Shown in pieces: positions 38,891 through 48,594 of a stretch of 64,000 nucleotides of DNA. The DNA comes from Loktanella sp. 5RATIMAR09 (lineage in GTDB: Bacteria > Pseudomonadota > Alphaproteobacteria > Rhodobacterales > Rhodobacteraceae). The notes under the pieces were generated by a model. The model was not told the origin of the DNA, made no database searches, and saw only the letters and a program-made list of their open reading frames with translations. The position numbers and the translations under genes are program-made. The stretch is taken from contig NZ_LJAL01000002.1 in assembly GCF_001419985.1 (NCBI RefSeq), positions 310,001 to 374,000 on the forward strand, in the 5' to 3' direction. Within the stretch, counting starts at the first letter, position 1. The number at the start of each line of letters is the position of its first letter.

Positions 38891-40051
38891 ATGACCCCCG
38901 GCGCACGTGTGGCCGCTGCAATTGCGGTACTGGACCAGATACAGGCGGGCGCTGTCGCTGAACAGGCGCTGACAGCCTGGGCACGTGGCAGCCGCTTTGC
39001 GGGGTCCAAAGACCGTGCTGCGGTGCGCGATCATGTTTTTGATGTGCTGCGCGCAAAACGTTCACTGGGTGACGGGACAGGGCGCCAGTTGATGCAGCGG
39101 CTGGCCCGGCGTGAAAACTGGCCTCTGGCAGAGCTGTTTTCCGGCGATGGCCACGCACCTGATCCGCTTACAGCAGAGGAATTGTCAGCGTTGGATGCGC
39201 CACTTGCGCTCTCTGCTGCTGCCGTCTGCGATCTTCCTGATTGGCTTTGGCCGCTCTGGCAGGAAAGTCTGGCCGATCGCGCAGCGTCGGTTGCAGAGGT
39301 GCAAAAGGGCCGTGCCGACGTGTTCTTGCGTGTGAACATGCGCAAGGCATCGGTGACAGCAGCCATTGATGCGCTTGCCAAGGACGATGTGACGGTCATT
39401 GCACATCCGGATGTTGCAGGCTGTCTGCGGGTCACCGGTAACCCGCGCCGTGTGAAAACCTCTGCTGCCTATCTGTCAGGACTGGTCGAGCTTCAGGACG
39501 CGGCATCGCAACGGGCCGTGCGCCGCATTGCGGTGCCGGATGGCGCGCGCGTGCTGGACTATTGTGCCGGTGGTGGGGGTAAGGGGCTGGCCTTTGCCGA
39601 TCTATACGCGGCGACAGTATTTGCCCATGATATCGCCCCCCAGCGGATGCGCGATTTACCCGCCCGCGCGGCACGGGCCGGTGTCACGATCAAAACACTT
39701 GCGACTGATACGCTCTCTGATGCCGGCAAATTTGACCTCGTGTTTTGCGATGCACCCTGTACAGGCAGCGGCACATGGCGACGTGCGCCGGATGCAAAGT
39801 GGCGGCTGACGCCCGATGATCTGGCAAAGCTGATGCAATCACAAGGTGAAGTTCTCGAAGCTGCGGCCCCGCTTGTCGCGGAGGCAGGGCAGCTGGTTTA
39901 TGCGACGTGCTCGATCCTTGCACATGAAAATAGCCGGATTGTCTCTGCTTTCTGCGGTACCCATCCCGAGTGGCAGATCATGGACGCGCATCAGGATGTA
40001 CCAGATGCAAACGGAGACGGTTTTTATACCTGCACTTTGCGAAGAATTTAA
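38891..40051 (+). CDS. 16S rRNA (cytosine967-C5)-methyltransferase-like RsmB/NOP protein
   Basis: SAM-dependent RNA m5C methyltransferase, 386 residues. An N-terminal NusB-like segment (about 1-60) is shorter than in E. coli RsmB. The catalytic domain has DYCAGGGGKGLAFADLYA for SAM binding, the DAPCTGSGTWRR catalytic cysteine and YATCSIL, the second cysteine. The short N-terminal part leaves open whether the target is C967 or another site. It is co-transcribed with guaB; the next promoter belongs to cckA. Confidence 0.88.
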   Translation: MTPGARVAAAIAVLDQIQAGAVAEQALTAWARGSRFAGSKDRAAVRDHVFDVLRAKRSLGDGTGRQLMQRLARRENWPLAELFSGDGHAPDPLTAEELSALDAPLALSAAAVCDLPDWLWPLWQESLADRAASVAEVQKGRADVFLRVNMRKASVTAAIDALAKDDVTVIAHPDVAGCLRVTGNPRRVKTSAAYLSGLVELQDAASQRAVRRIAVPDGARVLDYCAGGGGKGLAFADLYAATVFAHDIAPQRMRDLPARAARAGVTIKTLATDTLSDAGKFDLVFCDAPCTGSGTWRRAPDAKWRLTPDDLAKLMQSQGEVLEAAAPLVAEAGQLVYATCSILAHENSRIVSAFCGTHPEWQIMDAHQDVPDANGDGFYTCTLRRI

Positions 40052-40108
40052 TACAACCTAGAATTGCAATTAATCCTGTGCTATCGAGCATTAAGGATGA
40101 TTTAATCG
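40052..40108 (+). promoter_or_regulatory. cckA promoter region, A+T-rich
   Basis: This 57-base gap is markedly A+T-rich next to GC-rich genes and holds several TTAA half-sites, including the full CtrA-type site at 40091-40105. Confidence 0.45.
40091..40105 (+). promoter_or_regulatory. CtrA-type binding site before cckA
   Basis: TTAA-GGATGAT-TTAA exactly fits the TTAA-N7-TTAA consensus for the response regulator CtrA, the downstream partner of CckA. It lies just ahead of the earliest start codon, so it could mediate direct feedback. Confidence 0.6.
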
Positions 40109-42493
40109 TTGTGTTGTTTTATCTCGTTATCGCGTAGTGAGGTGTGTGCTTTGCCTTTTGATCAGTCGTTTGCGGCAGAGCGGCCTAAAGTGCCGGCAGG
40201 TCTGCCACCGGTGCTGCATCTTTTTGTAGCCGGGTGTCTGTGCTTTGCTGTCGCCGTTTTGATCCCTGTGCCTGCGCTTTACTACGGATTTGCGATCTGC
40301 GGGGGCATCTTGGTTGTGACTGCGGGTTTTGTCGGAGTCGCGCTCAAACTGGAGGGGCGGGCGGCGCACCGCCTGCGCGCAATGGCGCATGCGATCATTG
40401 CCCATGACACGGGCATCGGGTTTGTCACGGATGGCGCAGGGCTAATCAGGTATGCGAACGCCGGTGCGCATGACCGCTTTGGTACCACGGAAGGGACTGA
40501 TTTGGCGCAGGTGCTGGGGGCGATGTTGGCCAACCCGTTGAGTGTGTTGTCGCAGATTATTGCGCAGGCAGGGCCGACGGGGGCAAAGACCGAAGATATT
40601 GTCACCCGTGGCGGGCACTTCCGCTTGCGCGTTTTGATCATGAGCGAGGCCTGCCAGATCTGGTGGCTGGACGATCTCAGCGCCGCTGGACGGTCTGGGC
40701 GTGCGCTGCGGCAACCCACAGCTTTTCCGATGCTGACTGTGGGCCCAAGTGGTCAAATGATTCAGATGAACGAGAGTTTTCGCAAGTTGGTGGGGCCTTC
40801 GTTCCGTATGCTTGAGGACGTTTTTGAAGAGCTGCCGCTGCGGTCCGGCCAACCTCAGGTCCTGCGTGGATTGCAAGGACGGAAAGACGTGGTGTTGGCA
40901 ATCACGGAAGGTAGCGATGAGACGCGTGATATCTATGTCCTTCCCGGTGCGCCGATCTCGGCGACCCCGCCGATGTTCGAACCCGGCTGGGATGCGATTG
41001 AAAACCTCCCTGTGCCTTTGTTGAAAATTGCGCCGGATGGGGTGCTTTTGGCCACGAACCGCGAGGCACGCCAGCTTTTGAATATCGGGGCGACACGTGG
41101 CCGACACGTGGCCGATGTGCTTGACGGGCCGGGGCGGCCCATCAACGATTGGCTTGCCGAAGCATTGGCCGGACAGGCGGGGCACGTGTCACAGTTTCTG
41201 CATGGGCGTGGCAACAAACAGGATACCTTTGTTCAGGTCACACTGAACACGGCCGGTTGCCCCGACGACCTGCATGTGATCGCGGTGTTGAACGATATTA
41301 CTGAGCTAAAAACGCTTGAGGCACAATTCGTTCAAAGCCAGAAGATGCAGGCGATTGGCCAGCTTGCAGGCGGCGTCGCCCATGATTTCAATAACTTGCT
41401 GACCGCGATCTCAGGGCATTGTGAACTTTTGCTGTGCAACCACGATGAACATGACCGCGATTACAGTGATTTGATCCAGATCCACCAGAATACCAACCGC
41501 GCCGCGAGCCTTGTTGGACAACTGCTGGCGTTCTCGCGCAAACAGACCTTGCAGCCCGAGGCGCTTGATTTGCGCGACACGCTGTCAGACCTGACGCATT
41601 TGCTGAACCGGCTGGTGGGCGAGAAAGTTTCGCTCAAGCTGGAGCATGACAATCAATTGGCGCGGATCAAGGCCGATAAACGGCAGCTTGAGCAGGTTTT
41701 GATGAACCTTGTGGTGAACGCGCGCGATGCAATGCAGGGTGCGGGTGAAATCCGTGTCGTGACGAAAAATACGCATCTCAAAACCGCGTTGCACCGCGAC
41801 CGTGCCACTGTGCCGCCGGGCGATTATGTCTTGGTCAAAGTGATTGACGAAGGGCATGGTATTCCAAGTGACAAGCTGGAAAAAATATTTGAACCCTTTG
41901 TGACGACCAAACGTGTGGGTGAAGGAACGGGGCTTGGGTTATCCACGGCTTACGGGATCGTCAAACAGTCTGGCGGCTACATTTTTGTCGATAGCGAGGT
42001 CGGTGTCGGGGCGACATTTTCGCTTTTGTTCCCAAGCCATACACCGGCAGAAGAAAAAGCGGTACCTTTGGCACCTGTCGCAAGCCTGCCCATTAAAACC
42101 AGTGCCGATGGTGTTGTGCTGCTGGTCGAGGACGAGGCCCCGGTGCGCGCTTTTGCCGCCCGCGCCCTGCGGTTGCGTGGCTATACCGTTCTGGAAGCGG
42201 ATTGCGCCGAGGCCGCTCTGGAGCTTTTGGAGAATGCCGAACTGCACATCGACATCTTTGTGACGGACGTGATTATGCCCGGTCAGGACGGCCCGACTTG
42301 GGTGCGTAAGGCGCTGCTGCAGCGCCCGCAAACGCGGGTTGTTTTTGTGTCCGGTTATCCTGAAGACGCTTTTGACGATGGCCAGCCAGAAGTGCTCGGG
42401 GCTGCATTTCTGCCCAAGCCGTTCTCGCTCAAGGCCTTGACCGACACGGTGCAGGAACAGCTTCAGGGACTACCAACACTGGAACCGGCCTGA
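40109..42493 (+). CDS. cckA: CckA-type hybrid histidine kinase
   Basis: Membrane-bound hybrid kinase of the CckA-ChpT-CtrA phosphorelay that governs cell cycle or, in Rhodobacterales, motility and gene-transfer-agent functions. Residues 30-80 form two membrane segments, followed by PAS-like regions, then the HisKA H-box [14 protein letters not shown] with H425, the HATPase lobe ([32 protein letters not shown]), and a C-terminal receiver with D720 in [12 protein letters not shown]. The DFNNLL H-box is diagnostic of CckA-type kinases. The start is uncertain: TTG 40109, GTG 40142 and TTG 40151 all fit. The gene stands alone behind a CtrA-type site. Confidence 0.93.
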   Translation: MCCFISLSRSEVCALPFDQSFAAERPKVPAGLPPVLHLFVAGCLCFAVAVLIPVPALYYGFAICGGILVVTAGFVGVALKLEGRAAHRLRAMAHAIIAHDTGIGFVTDGAGLIRYANAGAHDRFGTTEGTDLAQVLGAMLANPLSVLSQIIAQAGPTGAKTEDIVTRGGHFRLRVLIMSEACQIWWLDDLSAAGRSGRALRQPTAFPMLTVGPSGQMIQMNESFRKLVGPSFRMLEDVFEELPLRSGQPQVLRGLQGRKDVVLAITEGSDETRDIYVLPGAPISATPPMFEPGWDAIENLPVPLLKIAPDGVLLATNREARQLLNIGATRGRHVADVLDGPGRPINDWLAEALAGQAGHVSQFLHGRGNKQDTFVQVTLNTAGCPDDLHVIAVLNDITELKTLEAQFVQSQKMQAIGQLAGGVAHDFNNLLTAISGHCELLLCNHDEHDRDYSDLIQIHQNTNRAASLVGQLLAFSRKQTLQPEALDLRDTLSDLTHLLNRLVGEKVSLKLEHDNQLARIKADKRQLEQVLMNLVVNARDAMQGAGEIRVVTKNTHLKTALHRDRATVPPGDYVLVKVIDEGHGIPSDKLEKIFEPFVTTKRVGEGTGLGLSTAYGIVKQSGGYIFVDSEVGVGATFSLLFPSHTPAEEKAVPLAPVASLPIKTSADGVVLLVEDEAPVRAFAARALRLRGYTVLEADCAEAALELLENAELHIDIFVTDVIMPGQDGPTWVRKALLQRPQTRVVFVSGYPEDAFDDGQPEVLGAAFLPKPFSLKALTDTVQEQLQGLPTLEPA

Positions 42494-42512
42494 CAGGTGC
42501 TTTGAGGCGTTA

Positions 42513-43484
42513 TTATCGTCCGATTGCGACCAGATGCGCCGCCGATCCTGTCAGGGCGGCGTAGTCATCCTCGATCACATGGACCGCAAAGTTGCTCATG
42601 AAGCCTGCAAAGCGGCCCTTGTCGCGAAACGCGTCACCAAACCCGAATTGGGGCAGATGCGGTGCAAAAGCCCGCGCCACGCCGCCAGCCAGATAGACCC
42701 CGCCAAAGGGCAGCTGGATCAGTGACAGGTTGCCACAAACGGTCCCAAGTATTCGCGTGAAAAGCTGGGCTGCCTCAACAGCGCGGGAGTCCGACCCATC
42801 GGCACAAGCGGTCATGATCTCTTGTGCGCTGCGTTCCTGCGGATCATCCGCTTCACGCCCCATGAAAGCATACACACGCTCAAGACCGCGGCCGGAAAGC
42901 ACATCTTCGACCGCAGGAAACCCGTGTGCCGTGGATACGAACTGGCACAGCCGCAACTCCATCTCGTTGCGGATCGGCAAGTTCGCATGGCCGCTTTCAG
43001 AGGGCGTCACGATGCGCCCGTGTTCCAAATCGTAGACTGGCGCTGCGTTAAAGCCGGTGCCGACACCGATCACAAGTTTCGCCGCATTCTGGCTGCTGTC
43101 AGGGCCCGGCAGAATCGTGCGGATATTCGCCGGATCAATGTGCCCCAAAGCATGACCCTGCGCTTGCAAATCATTCAGGATTGCGACGGTTTCCGCTTTG
43201 GTGGCGCGTGCCAGCGTGTCCTTGTCGATTGTCCAATCAAGGTTCGTCATTGTGGCGCGTCCGTCCCGCACGGGCCCCGCCACGGCAACACAGGCCGCAA
43301 CAGGGTCAACCCCGCCTTCGTCTTCGATGTAGCGGTTCAGTACGCTTTCAAGTCCGGGAAATTCACTGTTGTGATAGCGCCGGATCGTGCTGTCGATGAT
43401 CATGCGCCCATCGGCCAACGCAACGCGCGTGTTGGTGCCGCCAATATCGGCAACCAGTGAATAGGTATCTGCGGGATGTGCCAT
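42513..43484 (-). CDS. glk: Glucokinase
   Basis: ATP-dependent phosphorylation of glucose released by the neighbouring glycosidases. The 323-residue ASKHA-fold enzyme has ADIGGTNTRVALAD (about 13-26), the GPVRDGRATMTNLDW sugar-binding block, GVGTGFNAAPVYD and ESGHANLP. It belongs to the non-ROK Glk family. It follows the GH1 gene by eight bases and shares the minus-strand operon lacI-bgl-glk, diverging from the agl transporter genes. Confidence 0.94.
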   Translation of the reverse strand: MAHPADTYSLVADIGGTNTRVALADGRMIIDSTIRRYHNSEFPGLESVLNRYIEDEGGVDPVAACVAVAGPVRDGRATMTNLDWTIDKDTLARATKAETVAILNDLQAQGHALGHIDPANIRTILPGPDSSQNAAKLVIGVGTGFNAAPVYDLEHGRIVTPSESGHANLPIRNEMELRLCQFVSTAHGFPAVEDVLSGRGLERVYAFMGREADDPQERSAQEIMTACADGSDSRAVEAAQLFTRILGTVCGNLSLIQLPFGGVYLAGGVARAFAPHLPQFGFGDAFRDKGRFAGFMSNFAVHVIEDDYAALTGSAAHLVAIGR

Positions 43485-43492
43485 GGTGTTCC

Positions 43493-44815
43493 TTAACGCG
43501 CGATCGCGGATTTCAGCGCGTGATAGGATGCTTTCGGTGTGCGCTTCAAGGTCTCAAAATCCACGTGAATGATACCAAACCGCTTTTCATAGCCGAAGGC
43601 CCATTCGTAATTGTCCAGCAGTGACCAGTAAAAGAAGCCCTGCACATTTGCGCCTGCATCAATGGCGCGCTTTGTTGCCAGTATGTGATCATTGATGAAC
43701 TGGGTGCGTTCGGGATCGGGTACGCCACCGTTTTCAAGACGGTCATCCCATGCCATGCCATTTTCTGTCACAAAGATGGGCAAATCGCCCACATAGTCCT
43801 GCGACAGCCGCGTCAGGAAAGATTGCAGTCCGTCCGGATAAATCTCCCATCCCATCTGTGTCTTGTCACCGGGGCCTTCTTCCGATGCGACATGGGGCCA
43901 AACCATGCTGGCATCATGGGTGACTTTATGGCGGGTATAGTAGTTCACACCCAGAAAATCGATTGGCTGGCTAATCTGAGCCATGTCGTCCTGCCAGCCC
44001 GCAGGCATATGCGGGGCCAGACCCGCCAGCGCCTCTTCGGGGTAGGTGCCTTTGGTCACGGCTTCGATGAACCAGCGGTTGTTGATCGCGTCCATGGTTG
44101 CCGCGGCCTGGGCGGCCTCAGGCGTGTCATCCTTGGGGTCGGTGTGGTCAAAGTTGAGAACGATCCCGCAATTCTTCATGCCCTTGCCGCGCAGGCGCTT
44201 CATCGCCTCGCCATGGGCAAGATTGATGTGGTGCATCGCGCGCGCGGTGGCGCGGATATCCTTCAGGCCCGGCGCATGATGGCCCAGAAAATGCGACAAA
44301 TACGAAATGCACCAAGGCTCGTTGATCGTGGCAATTGCATGGATACGGTCGCCGATCCGGTCCGTGATCACATCTGTGAAATCGCCGAAATATTTGCAGG
44401 TGTCACGGTTCATCCACCCGCCCTGATCGGCCAGAGCGCTGGGTAGCTCCCAATGATAGAGCGTCTGAAACGGCTGCAGGCCGCGTTCCAGCATGGCATC
44501 GACCAAGCGATCGTAGAAATCCAGACCCGCAGGGTTGGGCGTGCGCCCGTCGGGCATCACCCGCGCCCATGAGGTGGAAAAACGGTAAGCGTCCATGCCG
44601 GCATCTTTCAGCAGATCAAGGTCTTCGGCAAAGCGGTGATAGTGGTCGCAGGCCAAGGCACCATCTTCGCCGCGCACCACATTGCCCGGGCCTGCGGCGA
44701 AGGTATCCCAATGGGTCGGGCCTGCGCCGCCGAATTTATGGCCCTCGATCTGGTAAGCGGCCGTGGCTGCCCCAAAGACGAAACCTTGGGGGAAATCTGA
44801 GCGTTTAAAGTCCAT
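43493..44815 (-). CDS. GH1 beta-glucosidase
   Basis: Retaining glycosidase of family 1, 440 residues, cytoplasmic (no signal peptide). The acid/base glutamate is E166 in TINEPW and the nucleophile is E351 in VTENG; QIEGHKFGG near the N-terminus and YWSLLDNYEWAFGY near the C-terminus bind the terminal glucose. It would hydrolyse beta-glucosides such as cellobiose or glucosylglycerol-like substrates. Gene order lacI-bgl-glk with one-base and eight-base gaps makes it part of the sugar regulon. Confidence 0.94.
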   Translation of the reverse strand: MDFKRSDFPQGFVFGAATAAYQIEGHKFGGAGPTHWDTFAAGPGNVVRGEDGALACDHYHRFAEDLDLLKDAGMDAYRFSTSWARVMPDGRTPNPAGLDFYDRLVDAMLERGLQPFQTLYHWELPSALADQGGWMNRDTCKYFGDFTDVITDRIGDRIHAIATINEPWCISYLSHFLGHHAPGLKDIRATARAMHHINLAHGEAMKRLRGKGMKNCGIVLNFDHTDPKDDTPEAAQAAATMDAINNRWFIEAVTKGTYPEEALAGLAPHMPAGWQDDMAQISQPIDFLGVNYYTRHKVTHDASMVWPHVASEEGPGDKTQMGWEIYPDGLQSFLTRLSQDYVGDLPIFVTENGMAWDDRLENGGVPDPERTQFINDHILATKRAIDAGANVQGFFYWSLLDNYEWAFGYEKRFGIIHVDFETLKRTPKASYHALKSAIAR

Positions 44816-44816
44816 G

Positions 44817-45848
44817 TCAGTCCTTTCGCGGGGCAGGGCCGGTCGACGTTCCGACCACCAGTTCCGCTTCTAGCAGTTTGGTTTGTGGCGCGCGCCCGGG
44901 GTTCTCGATCGCATCGAGCAGCATTTGCGCCAACTGGCGCCCTGCTTCGCGCACCGACGACCGCGTGGCGGTGAAAATCGGGGTGTCGCCACCGTTCTTG
45001 AGGTACGACAACACGTCGTCATGGCTGATCACCGAGATATCCTTACCCATCACCAGCCCCTTTTCCTCAATCGCGCGGCGCACACCAAGGGCGCTGATCA
45101 TCGACGAGCAAATGATTGCGGTTGGGGCGTCATCAAGCGCAAACATCTGGCGTGCGCTGACATAGCCGAAATCCTCGGTCATTTCACCCGAGCGCATCAA
45201 ATCCGGATCGGGTGTCACACCGTGATCGGACAGTGAGACAGTATAGCCGTTGCGCCGCCGATAGGCGAAATCCATGAATTCGAGGCCGTTCACCAGGCCG
45301 ATACGTTGATGTCCAAGATCAAACAAAAAATCAGTGGCCCGTTTGAATGCATTGCGGTTGTTCATGTCGAGCCACGCATAGGGCGTTTCGTTGACCGAAG
45401 CACGTCCATGCACGGCAAAGGGCAGGCCAAGTTTATGCAGCAGGGGAATCCGCGGATCATCCATGACGGGACCATGCACAATGACGCCATCAACCGCGCG
45501 TCGTGATTTGAGCCCCTGATAAATCCGGCGCTCGTCCTGGTCGGGGACGATGGACAGGATCATTTCATATCCGTTGCGCGAATAGGTCTCGCCAGCACCT
45601 GCGATAAAATCGCCAAAGACCGGATTCACCATCTCGTGTTTGCTGGAAAGCGGGATCACATGGCCGATGGCCAGCGCCTTGCCTGTCGCCAGTCCCTTGG
45701 CCCGCGTTGAGGGGCTATAGTTGAAAGTGCGAGCAGCTTCTTCTACGCGGCGTCGCGTGGCCGTGCTGACCTCGGGATAGCCGTTCAATGCGCGGCTCAC
45801 GGTTGTCTGGCTAAGCCCCAAATTCTGAGAAAGTTCTTTTAAATTCAT
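44817..45848 (-). CDS. LacI-family sugar regulator (AglR-like)
   Basis: A 343-residue repressor with the helix-turn-helix and hinge NLKELSQNLGLSQTTVSRALNGYPEVS (the first block, about 2-28) and a periplasmic-binding-protein-like sugar domain (about 60-340). It is the first gene of lacI-bgl-glk and diverges from aglE, and palindromes typical of LacI operators lie between them, one starting 17 bases upstream of its own ATG, so autoregulation and control of the agl operon are likely. Effector probably an alpha-glucoside or glucose derivative; this is inference. The name AglR is used for a similarly placed regulator in related bacteria. Confidence 0.88.
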   Translation of the reverse strand: MNLKELSQNLGLSQTTVSRALNGYPEVSTATRRRVEEAARTFNYSPSTRAKGLATGKALAIGHVIPLSSKHEMVNPVFGDFIAGAGETYSRNGYEMILSIVPDQDERRIYQGLKSRRAVDGVIVHGPVMDDPRIPLLHKLGLPFAVHGRASVNETPYAWLDMNNRNAFKRATDFLFDLGHQRIGLVNGLEFMDFAYRRRNGYTVSLSDHGVTPDPDLMRSGEMTEDFGYVSARQMFALDDAPTAIICSSMISALGVRRAIEEKGLVMGKDISVISHDDVLSYLKNGGDTPIFTATRSSVREAGRQLAQMLLDAIENPGRAPQTKLLEAELVVGTSTGPAPRKD

Positions 45849-45864
45849 GGGGTCAGGCGATAAT

Positions 45865-45878
45865 CCAAAGCGCTTTCA
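45865..45878. promoter_or_regulatory. LacI-type operator O1 (AAAGCGCTTT class)
   Basis: CCAAAGCGCTTTCA, a nearly perfect palindrome around AAAGCGCTTT, starting 17 bases upstream of the lacI ATG. It shares its core with O3, 157 bases away. Confidence 0.65.
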
Positions 45879-45962
45879 AGCATGTGGTTGACGTTTGCGC
45901 GCTCACTTAAAATCACGCGTGTTGCCTGTTGAGTAGCATGATTTCTTAGAAATCCAAGGTAA

Positions 45963-45976
45963 TTTTAGCGCTAACA
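45963..45976. promoter_or_regulatory. LacI-type operator O2 (TTAGCGCTAA class)
   Basis: TTTTAGCGCTAACA, with the palindromic core TTAGCGCTAA found also at the zwf operator. It lies between O1 and O3. Confidence 0.6.
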
Positions 45977-46020
45977 GTGCTGTATTGACAGAAGCTTAAA
46001 CTTGACCGACTGTGAGCAAA

Positions 46021-46036
46021 TCCAAAGCGCTTTGGA
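46021..46036. promoter_or_regulatory. LacI-type operator O3, perfect palindrome
   Basis: TCCAAAGCGCTTTGGA is a perfect 16-base palindrome, about 88 bases before the aglE ATG, with the same core as O1. Confidence 0.75.
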
Positions 46037-46123
46037 ATTTTGATTCCTGAACGCGGAACGGAATGATCGCACGAAAGTGCAAAGAAGGACGCGTTGTTTT
46101 TGGCGCGATTGGGAGGAAATTCT

Positions 46124-47482
46124 ATGATTACGAAACTGTATGCCAGCGTGGCAGCGGTCGCTCTGACTGCGAGTGCAGCATCGGCGGCTGGCCATCTTGT
46201 GTTTACGCCGGGTGAAGGTGACTTCAGCTGGGACGCTTACAATGAGTGGGCGGCAAATGCGCCGGATCTGACCGGTCAGGACGTGACCGTTTTCGGGCCT
46301 TGGCTGTCGCCTGAGGACGACATTTTCCGTTCGATGATCGCCTACTTTACTGAAGCAACCGGCGCGAATGTCACTTACGCGGGTTCTGACGGCTTCGAGC
46401 AGCAGATCGTGATTGATGCCGAAGCAGGCAGCCCGCCGAACATCGCCGTATTCCCGCAGCCGGGTCTTGCCGCGAACATGGCGTCGCAGGGGCTGTTGGA
46501 TCCGCTGGGTCCAGACATGGCGTCGTGGGTTGCCGACAACTATGCCGCTGGTCAGTCATGGGTTGATCTGGGCACCTATGCCGATGCCAATGGCGATGAC
46601 CAATTCTACGGTTTCTTCTACAACGTGAACGTCAAGTCGCTTGTCTGGTACGTGCCGGAGAACTTTGAAGATGCAGGCTATGATATTCCCGAAACGATGG
46701 AAGATCTGATCGCGTTGTCAGAACAGATCATCGCGGATGGTGGCACACCTTGGTGCATCGGTCTGGGGTCGGGTCCTGCCACGGGTTGGCCAGCGACAGA
46801 CTGGGTTGAAGACATCATGCTGCGCACGCAATCCCCCGAGGATTATGATGCATGGGTCGTAAATGACCTGCCGTTCAATGATCCTAAGGTGATCGAAGCC
46901 ATTGAAACATTCGGCATGTTTGCCAAGAATGATGCAATGGTCGCAGGCGGTGCTGCTGCTGTCGGTTCAACCGACTTCCGCGACAGCCCTGCAGGTCTCT
47001 TCTCGTCCCCGCCACAGTGCTACATGCACAAGCAGGCGTCCTTTATCCCGGCCTTTATGCCCGAGGACGTTGTGATTGGCGAAGATGCGGACTTTTTCTA
47101 CTTTCCGTCCTTCGCAAGCAAGGATCTGGGCAACCCCGTTCTGGGCGGTGGCACGTTGATGGCTGTCACAGAAGCATCTGATGCCACAATGGCCTTCATG
47201 GAGTTCCTCCAGCAGCCAATCGCCCACGAAGTGATGATGGCGCAGACAGGCTTCCTGACACCGCACTCTGGCGTCAATCTTGATACATACGCAGATGCAA
47301 CACTGCGTGGTCAGGGTGAAATCCTGCTGAACTCGACCACATTCCGTTTTGACGGGTCCGACCTGATGCCGGGCGCCATTGGTGCGGGTACATTCTGGAC
47401 CGGTATGGTCGATTATGTGGGCGGTGCCTCCGCGCAGGACGTCGGCGACGCGATTCAGCAGAGCTGGGACGCGCTGAAGTAA
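46124..47482 (+). CDS. aglE: Alpha-glucoside ABC transporter, substrate-binding protein
   Basis: Periplasmic binding protein of the AglEFGK importer for maltose, trehalose, sucrose and other alpha-glucosides. It starts MITKLYASVAAVAL with GGGAGG eight bases upstream, followed by a signal peptide cleaved after ASAA or ASA (about residue 20). The mature 430-residue part has the ligand-binding lobes of family 1 binding proteins (GSDGFEQQIVIDAEAGSPPN near 90). It is the first gene of aglEFGAK and carries a strong hairpin in the gap to aglF, which is expected to give more binding protein than permease. Confidence 0.93.
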   Translation: MITKLYASVAAVALTASAASAAGHLVFTPGEGDFSWDAYNEWAANAPDLTGQDVTVFGPWLSPEDDIFRSMIAYFTEATGANVTYAGSDGFEQQIVIDAEAGSPPNIAVFPQPGLAANMASQGLLDPLGPDMASWVADNYAAGQSWVDLGTYADANGDDQFYGFFYNVNVKSLVWYVPENFEDAGYDIPETMEDLIALSEQIIADGGTPWCIGLGSGPATGWPATDWVEDIMLRTQSPEDYDAWVVNDLPFNDPKVIEAIETFGMFAKNDAMVAGGAAAVGSTDFRDSPAGLFSSPPQCYMHKQASFIPAFMPEDVVIGEDADFFYFPSFASKDLGNPVLGGGTLMAVTEASDATMAFMEFLQQPIAHEVMMAQTGFLTPHSGVNLDTYADATLRGQGEILLNSTTFRFDGSDLMPGAIGAGTFWTGMVDYVGGASAQDVGDAIQQSWDALK

Positions 47483-47491
47483 TCAGCCCAA

Positions 47492-47539
47492 GCTGAAACG
47501 ACACAGGGTTCGGGCGGGCGACTGTCCGGACCTTTCAGC
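47492..47539 (+). other. Intercistronic hairpin between aglE and aglF
   Basis: Outer stem GCTGAAA/TTTCAGC and inner stem GGTTCGG/CCGGACC (one G-U pair) separated by an eight-base bulge on the left. It has no T-tract. Such structures after binding-protein genes protect the upstream mRNA and lower permease expression. Confidence 0.6.
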
Positions 47540-47586
47540 GGCGCAACCTGCGACCGTCTGAGACACACAGCGAAGGGGAGGGCGCT

Positions 47587-48594
47587 ATGAATCCGGCATT
47601 ACAGGGATTGATTACGATCATTATCGGGGTCGGGGGCTGCGTAGGGTACTTTTACGGTGCGAACCTGTTTCTCGATAAGGTGCTGTTCAAAGCCGAGGGC
47701 CCGAACGCGGGCCGTAATATCAACCGCGCCAACATGATCCGGCCTTGGGTATTTTTGATGCCTGCTTTGCTGGCCTTGGGTCTGTATCTGGCCTATCCCG
47801 TCTTCGCGACATTGCGCCTCAGCTTTCTTGAGCGTTTGCCCGGCAACGAATACAACTTTGTCGGTTTTGAAAACTACACCAAGATGTTTGCCGAGCCCAA
47901 GTTTATCGAGGCGATGTTGAACAACGTCCTCTGGCTGGTCGTTGTGCCCGCTGCTGCAACTGCCTTTGGTTTGCTGGCCGCACAGCTGACCGACCGTCTG
48001 AAATGGGGCAATATCGCCAAATCCATCGTCTTCATGCCGATGGCGATTTCGTTCGTTGGTGCTGCCGTGATCTTTAAACTGGTCTACGAGGCCCGCCCCG
48101 AGGATGTGGCCCAGATCGGTATCCTGAACCACCTGTATTTGACATTTGGCGGCGATGCGCCCGTCCAATGGCTGCAAGTGCCGTTCTGGAACAACTTCTT
48201 TCTGATGGCTGTCCTGATCTGGATTCAAACCGGTTTTGCCATGGTGATCCTGTCCGCCGCGCTGCGCGGTATCCCCGAGGAAACGATCGAGGCCGCCGTC
48301 ATTGACGGTGCCAACCCGTTCCAGATCTTTTTCAAGATCAAGGTGCCGCAGATCATGTCGACCATCGTGGTGGTCTGGACGACGATTACGATTGCCACGC
48401 TGAAGGTCTTTGACATCGTGTTCGCGATGACCAACGGCCAGTGGGAAACCCAAGTGCTGGCCAACTACATGTACGACAAATTGTTCCGCGCGAACGACTG
48501 GGGCATGGGCTCGGCCTCTGCCATGATCATTATGCTGATGGTGACACCGATCCTTGTCTGGAACGTCTATAACGCACGCAAGGAGATGCAGTAA
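47587..48594 (+). CDS. aglF: Alpha-glucoside ABC transporter, permease AglF
   Basis: Inner-membrane permease of the alpha-glucoside importer, 335 residues. There are two N-terminal membrane spans before the binding-protein-dependent transport domain; the ABC-contact EAA-type loop IPEETIEAAVIDGANPFQIF lies at about 225-245. It pairs with AglG in the membrane and with AglK. A GGGGAG ribosome site precedes the ATG. The stop (TAA) shares one base with the ATG of aglG. Confidence 0.92.
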   Translation: MNPALQGLITIIIGVGGCVGYFYGANLFLDKVLFKAEGPNAGRNINRANMIRPWVFLMPALLALGLYLAYPVFATLRLSFLERLPGNEYNFVGFENYTKMFAEPKFIEAMLNNVLWLVVVPAAATAFGLLAAQLTDRLKWGNIAKSIVFMPMAISFVGAAVIFKLVYEARPEDVAQIGILNHLYLTFGGDAPVQWLQVPFWNNFFLMAVLIWIQTGFAMVILSAALRGIPEETIEAAVIDGANPFQIFFKIKVPQIMSTIVVVWTTITIATLKVFDIVFAMTNGQWETQVLANYMYDKLFRANDWGMGSASAMIIMLMVTPILVWNVYNARKEMQ

